Assembly: GCA_942493245.1 (NCBI GenBank)
Contig: OW818685.1
Location: forward strand, 4,216,001-4,280,000
Source: DAOPYU01 sp942493245
GTDB taxonomy: Bacteria > Sumerlaeota > Sumerlaeia > UBA8349
DNA: 64,000 nucleotides
Direction: 5' to 3'
The position numbers were made by a program, and so were the translations under genes. The notes beneath the pieces are model-generated. The model was not told where the DNA came from. It was given only the letters and a program-made list of their open reading frames with translations, and ran no database searches. The first letter of the stretch is position 1. Each line of letters starts with the position of its first letter. This document shows, piece by piece, positions 8,795 to 16,127 of the stretch.

Positions 8795-8841
8795 AAGAAA
8801 CGAACCGGTAGAAAGCGGGAAAGGAATTTCACACGAAGTCC

Positions 8842-9152
8842 TGGCGCAGCAAAGCCGTAACCGATTTTAACGCAAAGTCGCAAAGGCGCAGAGACGCAAA
8901 GATTCATCGGTTTTCAGGTTGCTTCGTCCACACATTCCGTCCCTGTTTTTGGTTCGGATTTTGAGATCGCGCAGTTCTCCCCATCCGGACACCTCTGCGT
9001 CTTGGCGTCTTTGCGTTATGGGGTTTTACACGTTCCATTCTTTCTGTTCATGAAACGAAATCATTGCGGTTTGCGTAGATTCTGCGAGATGGTAGTGCGA
9101 AGCCACAAAAGAACCGTTTCATTCTCCGTTCCTTTGTGGCTTTGTGCCTTCG
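8842..9152. repeat. Composite two-hairpin repeat element (copy 1)
   Basis: This fills most of the gene-free stretch 8795-9212. It starts with a flank TGGCGCAGCAAAGCCGTAAC (8842-8861). A long imperfect inverted repeat follows, with arms built of tandem CGCAAAG-like heptamers (8868-8900 and 8992-9018). Next is a linker TTGCGTAGATTCTGCGAGAT (from 9071), then a second inverted repeat built of CACAAAG-like units (9098-9116 and 9126-9152). The same order of flank, hairpin, linker and hairpin recurs at 35075-35290. No open frame of quality lies within. Confidence 0.6.
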
Positions 9153-9212
9153 TGTGAAATCGGTTTTCGTTCTGTTATCGGCCCAACCGTTTGCTTCAGA
9201 ATGGGGGAGGGA

Positions 9213-9611
9213 TTATTCCGTCCCTCTTTCAAGTTTCTGGCGCCACTGGAAGTCGCGCGAGGTGACGATTGATTCCATGCGGCACACCCGCCGGTCGAGC
9301 GCCTCGTAGGTGCGGCGCAGGCGGTCAATCGCCAGGGGGCGCGAAGACATGTACGAGTCGTAGAACTCGCGGTCGGCTCCGCTCGCGAACGGTTCGACGG
9401 GTTCGGGTTTCATCACGAGCGCGGCCACGACGTAGAGAACGATTGCGATCGGAAACGTCACCGTGAAAAAAACCACGAGCACCACAATCACCCGAAACCA
9501 GAAGACCGAGATGTCGAGGTACTCCGCCACACCGCGGCACACCCCCGCAATCATACCGTGACGCGAGCGGTAAAGTCCGCGGCCTGCGCCTGTATTGCAA
9601 TTGGTTGCCAT
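9213..9611 (-). CDS. pspC: Phage shock protein C
   Basis: 132 aa, last gene of the psp operon, 4 nt after the preceding frame. The PspC domain is clear: GLYRSRHGMIAGVCRGVAEY at about residues 12-31, then a single long transmembrane helix at about 41-68 (FRVIVVLVVFFTVTFPIAIV). A cytoplasmic coiled segment ends in RMESIVTSRDFQWRQKL, matching the RxMERYVTSDTF tail of enterobacterial PspC. It is expected to sit in the inner membrane, sense envelope stress with PspB and release PspA from PspF. That mechanism is established in enterobacteria and assumed here. Confidence 0.9.
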   Translation of the reverse strand: MATNCNTGAGRGLYRSRHGMIAGVCRGVAEYLDISVFWFRVIVVLVVFFTVTFPIAIVLYVVAALVMKPEPVEPFASGADREFYDSYMSSRPLAIDRLRRTYEALDRRVCRMESIVTSRDFQWRQKLERGTE

Positions 9612-9615
9612 AATT

Positions 9616-9897
9616 CTACTCTGCCTTTCCAGACGCGCCCGTTTCCGGGGCGGCCTTTTCGCGCTTGAAATTATCCACCAGAATCGTTTCGAGCGACTCG
9701 ATGCGCTTTTCCATCCGGTCCAGGTCCGCGTACAGTTTTCGCACCGCCTCCGCCTCGCGGTTCATCTCCTCGCCGCAGGACTGGTTGCGCTTGCCGGACT
9801 TCGCGATCAGAAGAATCGCGACGACAAAGAAACCGACAATCACCACCAACGGAATGAGCATAATCAGAGAAAAAGCGGCTGGAATCGCGTCATTCAT
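9616..9897 (-). CDS. PspB-like small membrane protein 5
   Basis: 93 aa from ATG 9897 (GAAAGG upstream). One transmembrane helix at about residues 6-33 (SLIMLIPLVVIVGFFVVAIL) is followed by a short basic turn and a charged helix, AVRKLYADLDRMEKRIESLE then TILVDNF. This matches the PspB tail of enterobacteria (RMRERIQALESILD). Of the five PspB-like proteins in the operon, this and the next are the most canonical in length. It probably forms the membrane sensor with PspC, which lies immediately downstream. Confidence 0.8.
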   Translation of the reverse strand: MNDAIPAAFSLIMLIPLVVIVGFFVVAILLIAKSGKRNQSCGEEMNREAEAVRKLYADLDRMEKRIESLETILVDNFKREKAAPETGASGKAE

Positions 9898-9976
9898 GGA
9901 AAAACCTTTCAACACTACCCCTCACGTGGGGGAAACTTCGCTATTCAGAATTCGGTTTCAATTGTTCTCTTCAGGA

Positions 9977-10303
9977 TCAGGAAAACGGTTCTCGTGGTTC
10001 AGACCCGCCACAGGAGGACACCATCTGCGCCTCTTTGTCCAGCCACTGATCGCGCTCGGACTGAGGAACGGGGGGCGGAGTCTGTTTCTGCCGATATGTC
10101 TCGATCAGGATGGTTTCGAGCGCTTCGATCCGTTTGGCCATCCGCTCCTGGTCCGCATACAACGCCCGCATGGCCTGGGCGTCCTCGGTCAAATTGGACG
10201 ACGGGGTTTTCCGCTTGTCCATCTTGATCCCCACGATGATCGTCACACAGAACAATAGCGGAATAAAGATGAAGATTGCGAAAATCGCCAGAACTTCTTC
10301 CAT
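9977..10303 (-). CDS. PspB-like small membrane protein 4
   Basis: 108 aa. It has a single N-terminal transmembrane helix (residues about 4-27, rich in Ile and Phe), then a charged helix AMRALYADQERMAKRIEALE and TILIETY. This is the same helix as in the next gene and in PspB (ALYAD plus RxEALETIL). A proline-rich C-terminal extension with two adjacent Cys (SSCGG) is specific to this copy. The spacing of about 80 nt to the next gene is wider than usual in operons but no promoter stands out. It is probably a paralogue of the 93-aa protein. Confidence 0.78.
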   Translation of the reverse strand: MEEVLAIFAIFIFIPLLFCVTIIVGIKMDKRKTPSSNLTEDAQAMRALYADQERMAKRIEALETILIETYRQKQTPPPVPQSERDQWLDKEAQMVSSCGGSEPREPFS

Positions 10304-10438
10304 GGTACGATTCCCTCCCTTACACGGGTTCCTCTCTGTCGGAACGCCTCACTCTTTCAATCTCGAACCTTCCACATTCCGATATTTTCTTTATCCCACC
10401 GGCCCTTGGGGCGGATGGAGTAAAACTCATTCGTTCTC

Positions 10439-10780
10439 TCACCGGTGTAACAGGATTTCTTCCAACGCTTCCACCCGCCGGGTCAACCGGTTCCGGCGGA
10501 TGAACTGGCCCCGCATGACCAGAAAGTCTTCGTCCGAGTCTGCGCGGCGGGTCTGATGTTTCTTTCTAAAGGTTGAAATCCCCAACAGCGCGCCCAATAA
10601 CAGGAACAACTGCCCCACGCACGTCAGGACAAAACCGATTCCTTTTCCCAACAAACTCACGATCGCCCTCAGAATCTCCCACATCAGAATCAGGATGGCG
10701 CCTACGCCTTTGCACAAAACGCAGAAACAGAGAAAGGCGAGAAGCGAGAATAGTCCGAAGAGTACCAGAAGTTCAAGCAT
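10439..10780 (-). CDS. PspB-like membrane protein 3 (two membrane segments)
   Basis: 113 aa. The N-terminal two thirds are hydrophobic, with two helices at about residues 3-30 and 38-68, several Cys, and Gly/Leu-rich packing. The protein then ends in RRNRLTRRVEALEEILLHR, the same terminal helix motif as its neighbours. It lacks the ALYAD segment. No known family is evident beyond the PspB-like tail. Position inside the psp operon and the shared tail suggest it joins the same membrane complex. Confidence 0.7.
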   Translation of the reverse strand: MLELLVLFGLFSLLAFLCFCVLCKGVGAILILMWEILRAIVSLLGKGIGFVLTCVGQLFLLLGALLGISTFRKKHQTRRADSDEDFLVMRGQFIRRNRLTRRVEALEEILLHR

Positions 10781-10810
10781 GGTATTTAGCCTTTTCCCGG
10801 TCCGGGATTT

Positions 10811-11512
10811 TTACCCGCGCCGCGTTTCGCTCTCCCGGCCCAACTCGCTGACCAACAGCGTCTCAAGCGCCTCCAGGCGGCGCATCAACCGTTCTTCCTT
10901 CTCATGAATCCGCAGGGCCAACACATCCATTTCCGGGTCCGCGCCCCGTCTTCCCGAATTCGCGACCCCACGCGCCAGGCGCACCAGAAGGAAAAGGAAG
11001 AAACCGAAAGCGCACATCATCAGAATTCCCAACGAGGCCCAATTGAACCGGAGAGAACTCCGGGGCGAGTGTACAACCACGTTCGGGCCTTGATGAATCT
11101 GGACGGCCGATCCGTCCGCATTCTTGAATTGCTTTACGGTCTCGTACTGGTTGTCCTGAATCGTTCCCCCGGTTGGTTTGAGCGTAACCACCGTTTGCCC
11201 CGACTGCCAATCGGGTTGTGGACCGGAATTGATCACGGTCACCGACCCCGGTCCATTAATCTGAACCGACTCGGGCATTTCCGCCTGGGGTTGTCTCATC
11301 ATCTGTTCTTGTCCGGGATGCCCGGCATTTCCCGATACATCCACCGGATGGATTCCGCCAACGGGAGTGGAGTGCTGCACGATTGCCTGATCGTGGTACT
11401 CCACCCGACGCTCGACTCGGGTAAAGAAAAAACTGAACAGAACGAACAGAGGGATACAGAATGCCAACCCCACGGCGAGCAGGATAAAGAGTCCTTTGAG
11501 CAATCCCCGCAT
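10811..11512 (-). CDS. PspB-like membrane protein 2 with a large extracytoplasmic insert
   Basis: 233 aa from ATG 11512, which has a perfect GAGGAGG 6 nt upstream. Helix 1 spans about residues 5-28. About 125 polar residues rich in Gln, Gly and Val follow, with no Cys, and are probably periplasmic. Helix 2 is at about 160-183 (LGILMMCAFGFFLFLLVRL). The end is RIHEKEERLMRRLEALETLL, the PspB-type helix. The insert contains short hydrophobic beta-like strands (SVTVINSG, QTVVTLKP, NVVVHSP). No known domain is recognised. It could be a sensor that places a periplasmic module in front of the standard tail. Confidence 0.72.
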   Translation of the reverse strand: MRGLLKGLFILLAVGLAFCIPLFVLFSFFFTRVERRVEYHDQAIVQHSTPVGGIHPVDVSGNAGHPGQEQMMRQPQAEMPESVQINGPGSVTVINSGPQPDWQSGQTVVTLKPTGGTIQDNQYETVKQFKNADGSAVQIHQGPNVVVHSPRSSLRFNWASLGILMMCAFGFFLFLLVRLARGVANSGRRGADPEMDVLALRIHEKEERLMRRLEALETLLVSELGRESETRRG

Positions 11513-11601
11513 GATACGCCTCCTCTTGCCGTCTCGCACATCGGGTCTTCCCGGGAGGGGTTCTTCAACCCGCTCTCCCGGGAATCGTCCGGTTTCCTCT
11601 A

Positions 11602-11964
11602 TCAGGATTTCCGCCGCATTTCGGCGAATTTTTCATCGAGGATCGTTTCCACCGCCGCCACCCGCCGTTTCAGGCGCGCCAGCCGGTCTTCTTCCGGTCT
11701 GGCAAAGCGTTCGCTCGGGCGTGGAGGTTCCGGCTCTCTTTCCGATTTGCCAAACAACCATTGAAACAGCATGTATCCTACCAGCAGCGGGATGCTCAAC
11801 ACAACGCAAAACGCCAGCGCCCGCAACCCCCACATCGCCACCGTAAACACGCCCTCGACGAGGTGCAGCAGTACCGGCCCCACCACCACGATCCCCAGGG
11901 CCGCCAGCAGCCACATCAGCGGATTGCGCTTGATACTCAGAATCGCACACTGGACCCAGTTCAT
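11602..11964 (-). CDS. PspB-like membrane protein 1
   Basis: 120 aa from ATG 11964 (AAGG upstream); an in-frame extension to 12027 has no ribosome-binding site. Two hydrophobic helices lie at about residues 14-32 and 40-68. A charged Pro/Glu linker follows, then the terminal helix RLARLKRRVAAVETILDEKF. It is the first gene after pspA. Its tail is the most divergent of the five (VAAVETIL instead of EALETIL) but keeps the spacing. The role is inferred from context only. Confidence 0.7.
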   Translation of the reverse strand: MNWVQCAILSIKRNPLMWLLAALGIVVVGPVLLHLVEGVFTVAMWGLRALAFCVVLSIPLLVGYMLFQWLFGKSEREPEPPRPSERFARPEEDRLARLKRRVAAVETILDEKFAEMRRKS

Positions 11965-12139
11965 GGCCTTTTTCCCCACCTTCCGGCCGGGTACGCAACC
12001 CGGCGCGTTGTGAAACGGGCCTCGCAAGACCCGGTCCCGCCCCTTGCGCAGCGGACCGGAAACATGCTCCGGTCCGCCGTTTCAAAAAATCCCAGACCTT
12101 CTGTTTTGGCTTTTCGGGTATTGTTGGACGGGCGAGCGA

Positions 12140-12799
12140 TCAGCCCTTGACTTGCTTGCGCAATTCATCGAGTTCGCGTTCCAGATCCTCATCGGACTCG
12201 AGTTCCTTGAACTGCTGTTCGACGGAAGGCTGCACGCCGTAGTTGACCATTTCCGCTTCGGCTTCCATCCGGTCGAGCCGGCGCTCGAAAAGGTCGATCT
12301 TGCTCATGGCCTCGGTGCCATTGGCCGAGCGGATCGTCTCCTCGGCGCGTTTCTTACTCTGCGCGTGGGCGTAGCGCTGAACCAGCACCTTCTGCCGTTC
12401 CCGCAGGGCCTGGATTTTTCCCTCGAGTTGCGAGATGTCTTCCTGATATTTATCAATCAAGGCCTCGCACTCGGCTTTCTGGGCTTCCTGCGGATCGATG
12501 CGCTCCATCAGCCGCCGTTTTTCGAGCAGGGCCTCGCGGGCCAGCACCTCGCGTCCTTTTTCCACGGCCAGGCGGGCCTTAGCCGCCCAGTCGTTGGCCC
12601 GGTCGCGCAATTCATCAATGGCGCGCTGGACGGTTTTACTCTGGGCCATCGCGGAAGCGCACTGGGCCTTGAGTTCAATCAACGTGTCTTCCATCTCGCG
12701 CAGCATCAACCGCAGCAGTTTCTCCGGGTCCTCGGCCTTGTCGAGCATCGCGTTGAGGTTCGAGTTGATGATGTCACGCAGTCGGGTGAAGATTCCCAT
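12140..12799 (-). CDS. pspA: Phage shock protein A (PspA/IM30 family)
   Basis: 219 aa, almost entirely coiled-coil, which is the usual PspA length. It begins MGIFTRLRDIINSNLNAMLD, the amphipathic membrane-binding helix of PspA, and continues with DPEKLLRLMLREME and long heptads ending in Glu/Asp-rich sequence. Start 12799 is preceded by GGAGGAAAGG. PspA binds stressed inner membrane as oligomers and, in enterobacteria, inhibits PspF. Gene order pspF-divergent-pspA with a sigma-54 promoter between them matches that circuit. It is the first gene of a seven-gene minus-strand operon. Confidence 0.95.
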   Translation of the reverse strand: MGIFTRLRDIINSNLNAMLDKAEDPEKLLRLMLREMEDTLIELKAQCASAMAQSKTVQRAIDELRDRANDWAAKARLAVEKGREVLAREALLEKRRLMERIDPQEAQKAECEALIDKYQEDISQLEGKIQALRERQKVLVQRYAHAQSKKRAEETIRSANGTEAMSKIDLFERRLDRMEAEAEMVNYGVQPSVEQQFKELESDEDLERELDELRKQVKG

Positions 12800-12850
12800 G
12801 ATCCTTTCCTCCGTTCCGGGCCGTGGCCCGATAGTGTCTGCCGCATATAC

Positions 12851-12866
12851 AGCACGGCGTGTGCCA
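12851..12866 (-). promoter_or_regulatory. Sigma-54 promoter of the psp operon
   Basis: Read on the minus strand, the site is TGGCACACGCCGTGCT. It matches the consensus TGGCAC-N5-TTGCW at every position except one T, with the invariant GG and GC 10 nt apart. It lies 52 nt upstream of the pspA start, leaving a leader of about 40 nt. The divergent gene encodes a PspF-type sigma-54 activator, which supports the assignment. Confidence 0.8.
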
Positions 12867-12871
12867 ACTGA

Positions 12872-12885
12872 TGCGAAATTTCGCA
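12872..12885. promoter_or_regulatory. Perfect 14-bp palindrome next to the psp promoter
   Basis: TGCGAAATTTCGCA is a perfect inverted repeat starting 5 nt upstream of the -24 element. It is closer than a normal sigma-54 enhancer, so it may be an operator or bending site rather than the PspF upstream activating sequence. Confidence 0.4.
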
Positions 12886-12933
12886 AGGCTTTGTCAAACA
12901 AGAACTTGCGGAGATTTTCATTTGCTTTTCCCC

Positions 12934-12962
12934 TTGACGGGAGAACGCGGAGGTGGCAATAT
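12934..12962 (+). promoter_or_regulatory. Possible sigma-70 promoter of pspF
   Basis: TTGACG at 12934-12939 is followed, after 17 nt, by CAATAT at 12957-12962. The -35 box is strong and the -10 weak. It points toward pspF, whose start is about 180 nt downstream. Confidence 0.35.
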
Positions 12963-12972
12963 TCGCCATGAG

Positions 12973-12989
12973 TTGGGTTTTCAAACCAA
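12973..12989. promoter_or_regulatory. Candidate PspF upstream activating sequence
   Basis: The imperfect inverted repeat TTGGGTTTTCAAACCAA lies about 120-135 nt upstream of the predicted psp transcription start, a normal distance for a sigma-54 enhancer. It is the best dyad in the divergent region apart from the 14-bp palindrome. Assignment is by position only. Confidence 0.3.
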
Positions 12990-13018
12990 TGAGCGGGACG
13001 GGGAACCGCGTGTGCCGG

Positions 13019-13036
13019 CGGGGACGCCGACGGTAC
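13019..13036. repeat. Short dispersed GC repeat (copy 1)
   Basis: CGGGGACGCCGACGGTAC, 17 of 18 identical to the copy at 31054-31071 and close to a third at 31088-31105. It lies in the leader of pspF. Confidence 0.5.
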
Positions 13037-13143
13037 AGACTGCGGGATCGGCGCGAGAATGCCAGCGGCAGGTCTTGGGGCCTCCCCGTCCACTCGGTCC
13101 GTCCCGTCCACCCGTCTCTGAGTCCGAGAAGAAGGATGCTCTC

Positions 13144-14247
13144 ATGTCAGAACAAAAGTCCCTGTGGAATGAAACCGGGCGGCCCGACAATGGCGCTTCG
13201 CCAGTCGGGCGGTTCGATGTGATCGGGGAATCGCCCGCGTTCCTGGATTTTCAGGAACGCCTGGCGCAGGCGGCGCCCATCGAGCGCTCGGTGCTCCTGA
13301 TCGGCGAACGCGGCACGGGAAAGGAAATGGCGGCGCGTCGGCTCCACTTTCTCTCGAAACGGTGGGGACAGCCTTTCGTCACGCTCAACTGCGCGGCGCT
13401 GGCTCCTTCCCTGATCGAGTCGGAACTTTTCGGCCACGAGGAGGGCGCGTTCACCGGCGCGCGCAAAAGGCGCATCGGGCGTTTCGAGGCGGCGGATGGC
13501 GGAACCCTCTTTCTGGACGAGATTTCCCTGATCCCGATCGAAACCCAGGAGAAAATTCTCCGCGTGGTCGAGTATGGCGCGTTCGAGCGGGTCGGCGGTC
13601 AACAGTCTATCCAGGTGGACGTGCGTATCCTCGGCGCGACGAACGCCAACCTGGCCCGGGAGGCGCAATCCGGGCGCTTCAAGAGTGATCTGCTCGACCG
13701 CCTCTCGTTCGAGGTGCTCTTTCTCCCGCCCCTGCGCGAACGCGGCGAGGATATCCTGGTTCTGGCGCAATACTTTGCCACCCGCATGGCGTTCGAACTG
13801 GGACGTTCCGACGCGCCCGAGTTTTCGGACGAGGCGCAGGAAGCCCTGCAGGGCTACCTCTGGCCGGGCAATGTGCGCGAACTCAAGAATGTGGTCGAGC
13901 GAGCCGTGTACCGGAACGACGACCTGATCGAGCAGGTCGAGTTCGACCCCTTCCGGTGTCCGTATGAACCCCTGCCCGAAACCATGCCCCCCGTGCCCGT
14001 GGTTTCTTCGTCCGAAAAAACCGCTGTTTCCGAACGCGCAAAAGAAATAGAGGAACGTCCGGGCGACGAGAGCCAGGCCTGTCTCGATCTGCTGGAAGCG
14101 ACCCGCCGTCTCGAACTCGACTATCTGCGCCGGGCGCTCGAACAGACCCGCTTCAACCAGCGTCTGGCCGCTGACACACTCGGTCTGACCTACCACCAGT
14201 TCCGGGGTCTCTATCGCAAATACACGCGGGAACTGGCGGCGCTGTGA
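13144..14247 (+). CDS. pspF: Sigma-54-dependent activator PspF
   Basis: 367 aa. There is no N-terminal receiver or GAF domain, as expected for PspF. The AAA+ domain begins almost at once: IGESPAF at about residues 27-33, Walker A GERGTGK at 54-60, the sigma-54 contact loop GAFTGA at 101-106, Walker B TLFLDE at 121-126, and WPGNVRELKNVVERA. A Fis-type helix-turn-helix lies at about 335-360 (FNQRLAADTLGLTYHQFRGL). Start 13144 has AAGAAGG upstream; the frame extends to 12859 only as non-conserved sequence. It is divergent from pspA and is the expected activator of that promoter. The linker between the AAA+ and HTH is longer than in E. coli PspF. Confidence 0.92.
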   Translation: MSEQKSLWNETGRPDNGASPVGRFDVIGESPAFLDFQERLAQAAPIERSVLLIGERGTGKEMAARRLHFLSKRWGQPFVTLNCAALAPSLIESELFGHEEGAFTGARKRRIGRFEAADGGTLFLDEISLIPIETQEKILRVVEYGAFERVGGQQSIQVDVRILGATNANLAREAQSGRFKSDLLDRLSFEVLFLPPLRERGEDILVLAQYFATRMAFELGRSDAPEFSDEAQEALQGYLWPGNVRELKNVVERAVYRNDDLIEQVEFDPFRCPYEPLPETMPPVPVVSSSEKTAVSERAKEIEERPGDESQACLDLLEATRRLELDYLRRALEQTRFNQRLAADTLGLTYHQFRGLYRKYTRELAAL

Positions 14248-14327
14248 AGGCTCATGCGAAGTCCCTGAACAGGGAGAAACAAAAGAAACCGCTGAACCAT
14301 TGAACCTCGAAAGGCATGAGACACTTG

Positions 14328-14519
14328 TGGCGCAGCAGAGCCGTAACTAAAACCCATTTAACGCAAAGACGCAGAGCCGCAAGGACGCAGAGGTCGTTGG
14401 GTGGGGGGGACGGCAAGGTCTCTATCATGAATTGAAAACAGGGACAGAATATGTGGACAATGGAAACTGAAAATCTTGAATCTTTGCGTCTCTGCACCTT
14501 TGCGACTTTGCGTTAAAAT
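14328..14519. repeat. Hairpin repeat element (copy 2, single hairpin)
   Basis: In the gene-free stretch 14248-14632. The flank TGGCGCAGCAGAGCCGTAAC (14328-14347) is followed by arms of tandem ACGCAAAG/ACGCAGAG units at about 14358-14392 and their inverted partner at 14481-14517. Same family as 8842-9018, but the second hairpin and linker are missing. Confidence 0.6.
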
Positions 14520-14632
14520 TGGTTGCGATTTTGCTGCGTCAGGTTCTTTCGTTCCTTTCGTGGTCGAATAAAGCGTTTTACTCGCGATCCTTCGATCGTG
14601 GCGCGTTTCAAACCGTCCCCCAGGAGGCTTTC

Positions 14633-16042
14633 ATGCCGGAAGATCCCGTTTCCTCCCCGTCCCCGAATCCCGATCCGCGCAGCCAGCTGGCCGCGGTCTC
14701 CGTTTTGTTGGAACAACCCGAGATTCAAGTCCTGATCCGGCGCTACACGCGGGTACAGGTTCTTGACGCCATTCGCGAGGCCCAGGAGTCGCTCCGGCGC
14801 GAGATCGCCACCGGCGCGCCCGCGCCCACGCTCGGTCAGCAGGTCGCCCGTGTGTGCGAAACACTCGAGCGGACGGAACGCGACCGATTGCGTCCGGTTG
14901 TGAATGCCTCGGGGATCGTGTTGAACACCAATCTGGGACGCGCCGTGCTGCCTCAGGCCGCGGTGGACGCGCTGGCGCACATGAGCCGTTGTTGCAACCT
15001 CCAGGTGGACATCGAGAGCGGCAAGCGGGGGAAACGCAATGCCCGGACCGAGCAATTGCTCTGTCGCCTCACCGGGGCCGAGGCCGCCTGCCTGGTGGTG
15101 AACAATGCCGCCGCCACTCTGTTGATCCTGAATGTGTTTGCGCAGGGGCGCGAAGTGATCGTATCGCGAGGACAACTCATTGAGATTGGGGGCGCGTTTC
15201 GCCTGCCTGACTGTATCCACCAGAGCGGCGCTACGATGGTCGAGGTGGGCACGACCAACAAGACCCACCTGCGCGACTACGAACAGGCGGTCACGGACCA
15301 CACCGCCGTGGTCCTGCGGTGCAATCCGAGCAATTACCGGGTAGTCGGGTTCAGCAAGAGTGTGCCGATCGGGGAACTGGTGGCCGTGAAGAAGAAAAAG
15401 CCGGACCTGCTGGTCGTGGACGACCTGGGGTGCGGCGCACTGGTGGACCTGTCGCTCTACGGCCTGCCGAAGGAACCGACCGTCCAGGAGAGCGTCCGGG
15501 CCGGGGCCGACCTGGTCTGTTTCAGTGGCGACAAACTCATCAGCGGTCCCCAGGCAGGGATCATCATCGGGCGGAAGGATCTGATCGCCCGTCTCAAGAA
15601 ACACCCGCTTATGCGGATGCTGCGCGTGGGAAAACTCACCGATCTGGTGCTGGAACAGACTCTACGGCTCTTCCTCGATCCCGAAACCCTGACCGAGACC
15701 AATCCGACCTTGCGGATGCTGGCCCTGACGCCGGAAACGCTCAAACGGCGGGCACAGGGGCTGAAGCGGAGGATTGATAAACTGGGGACACCGTTAAAGT
15801 GCGAAGTGGTCGCATGCGAAAGCGCCACGGGGGGCGGTTCATTGCCCGATACGCCGCTCGATTCCTGGGCGGTGGCGATCGAGTCGCCCGATCGGTCGCT
15901 CGAGGACCTGAACCGCGCTCTGCGCCTGAACGAGCCGCCGATCATTGCCCGGATCGGAGAAGGCCGCGTGTTGCTCGACCTGCGCACGTTTCTGGAGGGG
16001 GATGAGGAAACGGTGGCGAAAGCGATCCAGCGGTTGTTTTGA
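14633..16042 (+). CDS. selA: L-seryl-tRNA(Sec) selenium transferase
   Basis: 469 aa, the normal SelA length. It is a PLP enzyme converting seryl-tRNA(Sec) to selenocysteinyl-tRNA(Sec) with selenophosphate. It has the SelA N-terminal domain, then RPVVNASGIVLNTNLGRA, the LQVDIESGKRG loop, TGAEAACLVVNNAAA, and the PLP-binding FSGDKLISGPQAG with Lys301. Start 14633 follows CAGGAGG; upstream frame to 14519 is repeat DNA. No selB, selD or tRNA(Sec) gene is visible in the window, so the rest of the pathway must lie elsewhere. It implies that the organism makes selenoproteins. Confidence 0.95.
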   Translation: MPEDPVSSPSPNPDPRSQLAAVSVLLEQPEIQVLIRRYTRVQVLDAIREAQESLRREIATGAPAPTLGQQVARVCETLERTERDRLRPVVNASGIVLNTNLGRAVLPQAAVDALAHMSRCCNLQVDIESGKRGKRNARTEQLLCRLTGAEAACLVVNNAAATLLILNVFAQGREVIVSRGQLIEIGGAFRLPDCIHQSGATMVEVGTTNKTHLRDYEQAVTDHTAVVLRCNPSNYRVVGFSKSVPIGELVAVKKKKPDLLVVDDLGCGALVDLSLYGLPKEPTVQESVRAGADLVCFSGDKLISGPQAGIIIGRKDLIARLKKHPLMRMLRVGKLTDLVLEQTLRLFLDPETLTETNPTLRMLALTPETLKRRAQGLKRRIDKLGTPLKCEVVACESATGGGSLPDTPLDSWAVAIESPDRSLEDLNRALRLNEPPIIARIGEGRVLLDLRTFLEGDEETVAKAIQRLF

Positions 16043-16056
16043 AGAAAAGTGAAAAA

Positions 16057-16127
16057 TTGACAGGATTTACAAGATTAACAGGATAAGGTTTTTTCTTCGG
16101 TATCTTGTTAATCTTGTCAATCATGTC
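16057..16127. repeat. Inverted repeat between convergent genes, possible bidirectional terminator
   Basis: Arms at about 16057-16085 (TTGACAGGATTTACAAGATT and onward) and 16101-16127 (TATCTTGTTAATCTTGTCAA and onward) are roughly 85 percent complementary, with a T-rich loop. They lie between selA and the convergent small gene whose stop codon is inside the right arm. The TGACAGGAT/AATCTTGT unit resembles a widespread family of degenerate environmental-genome hairpins. Confidence 0.5.

Noticed and set aside
8868..9018. CRISPR-like array suggested by the repeated CGCAAAG units
   Set aside because: The units are 7-8 nt, contiguous, and mirrored into a hairpin, with no spacers and no cas genes.
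12859..13143. N-terminal extension of PspF that would give a regulatory domain
   Set aside because: This part contains the psp promoter region and a dispersed repeat and shows no domain; the start at 13144 has a ribosome-binding site.
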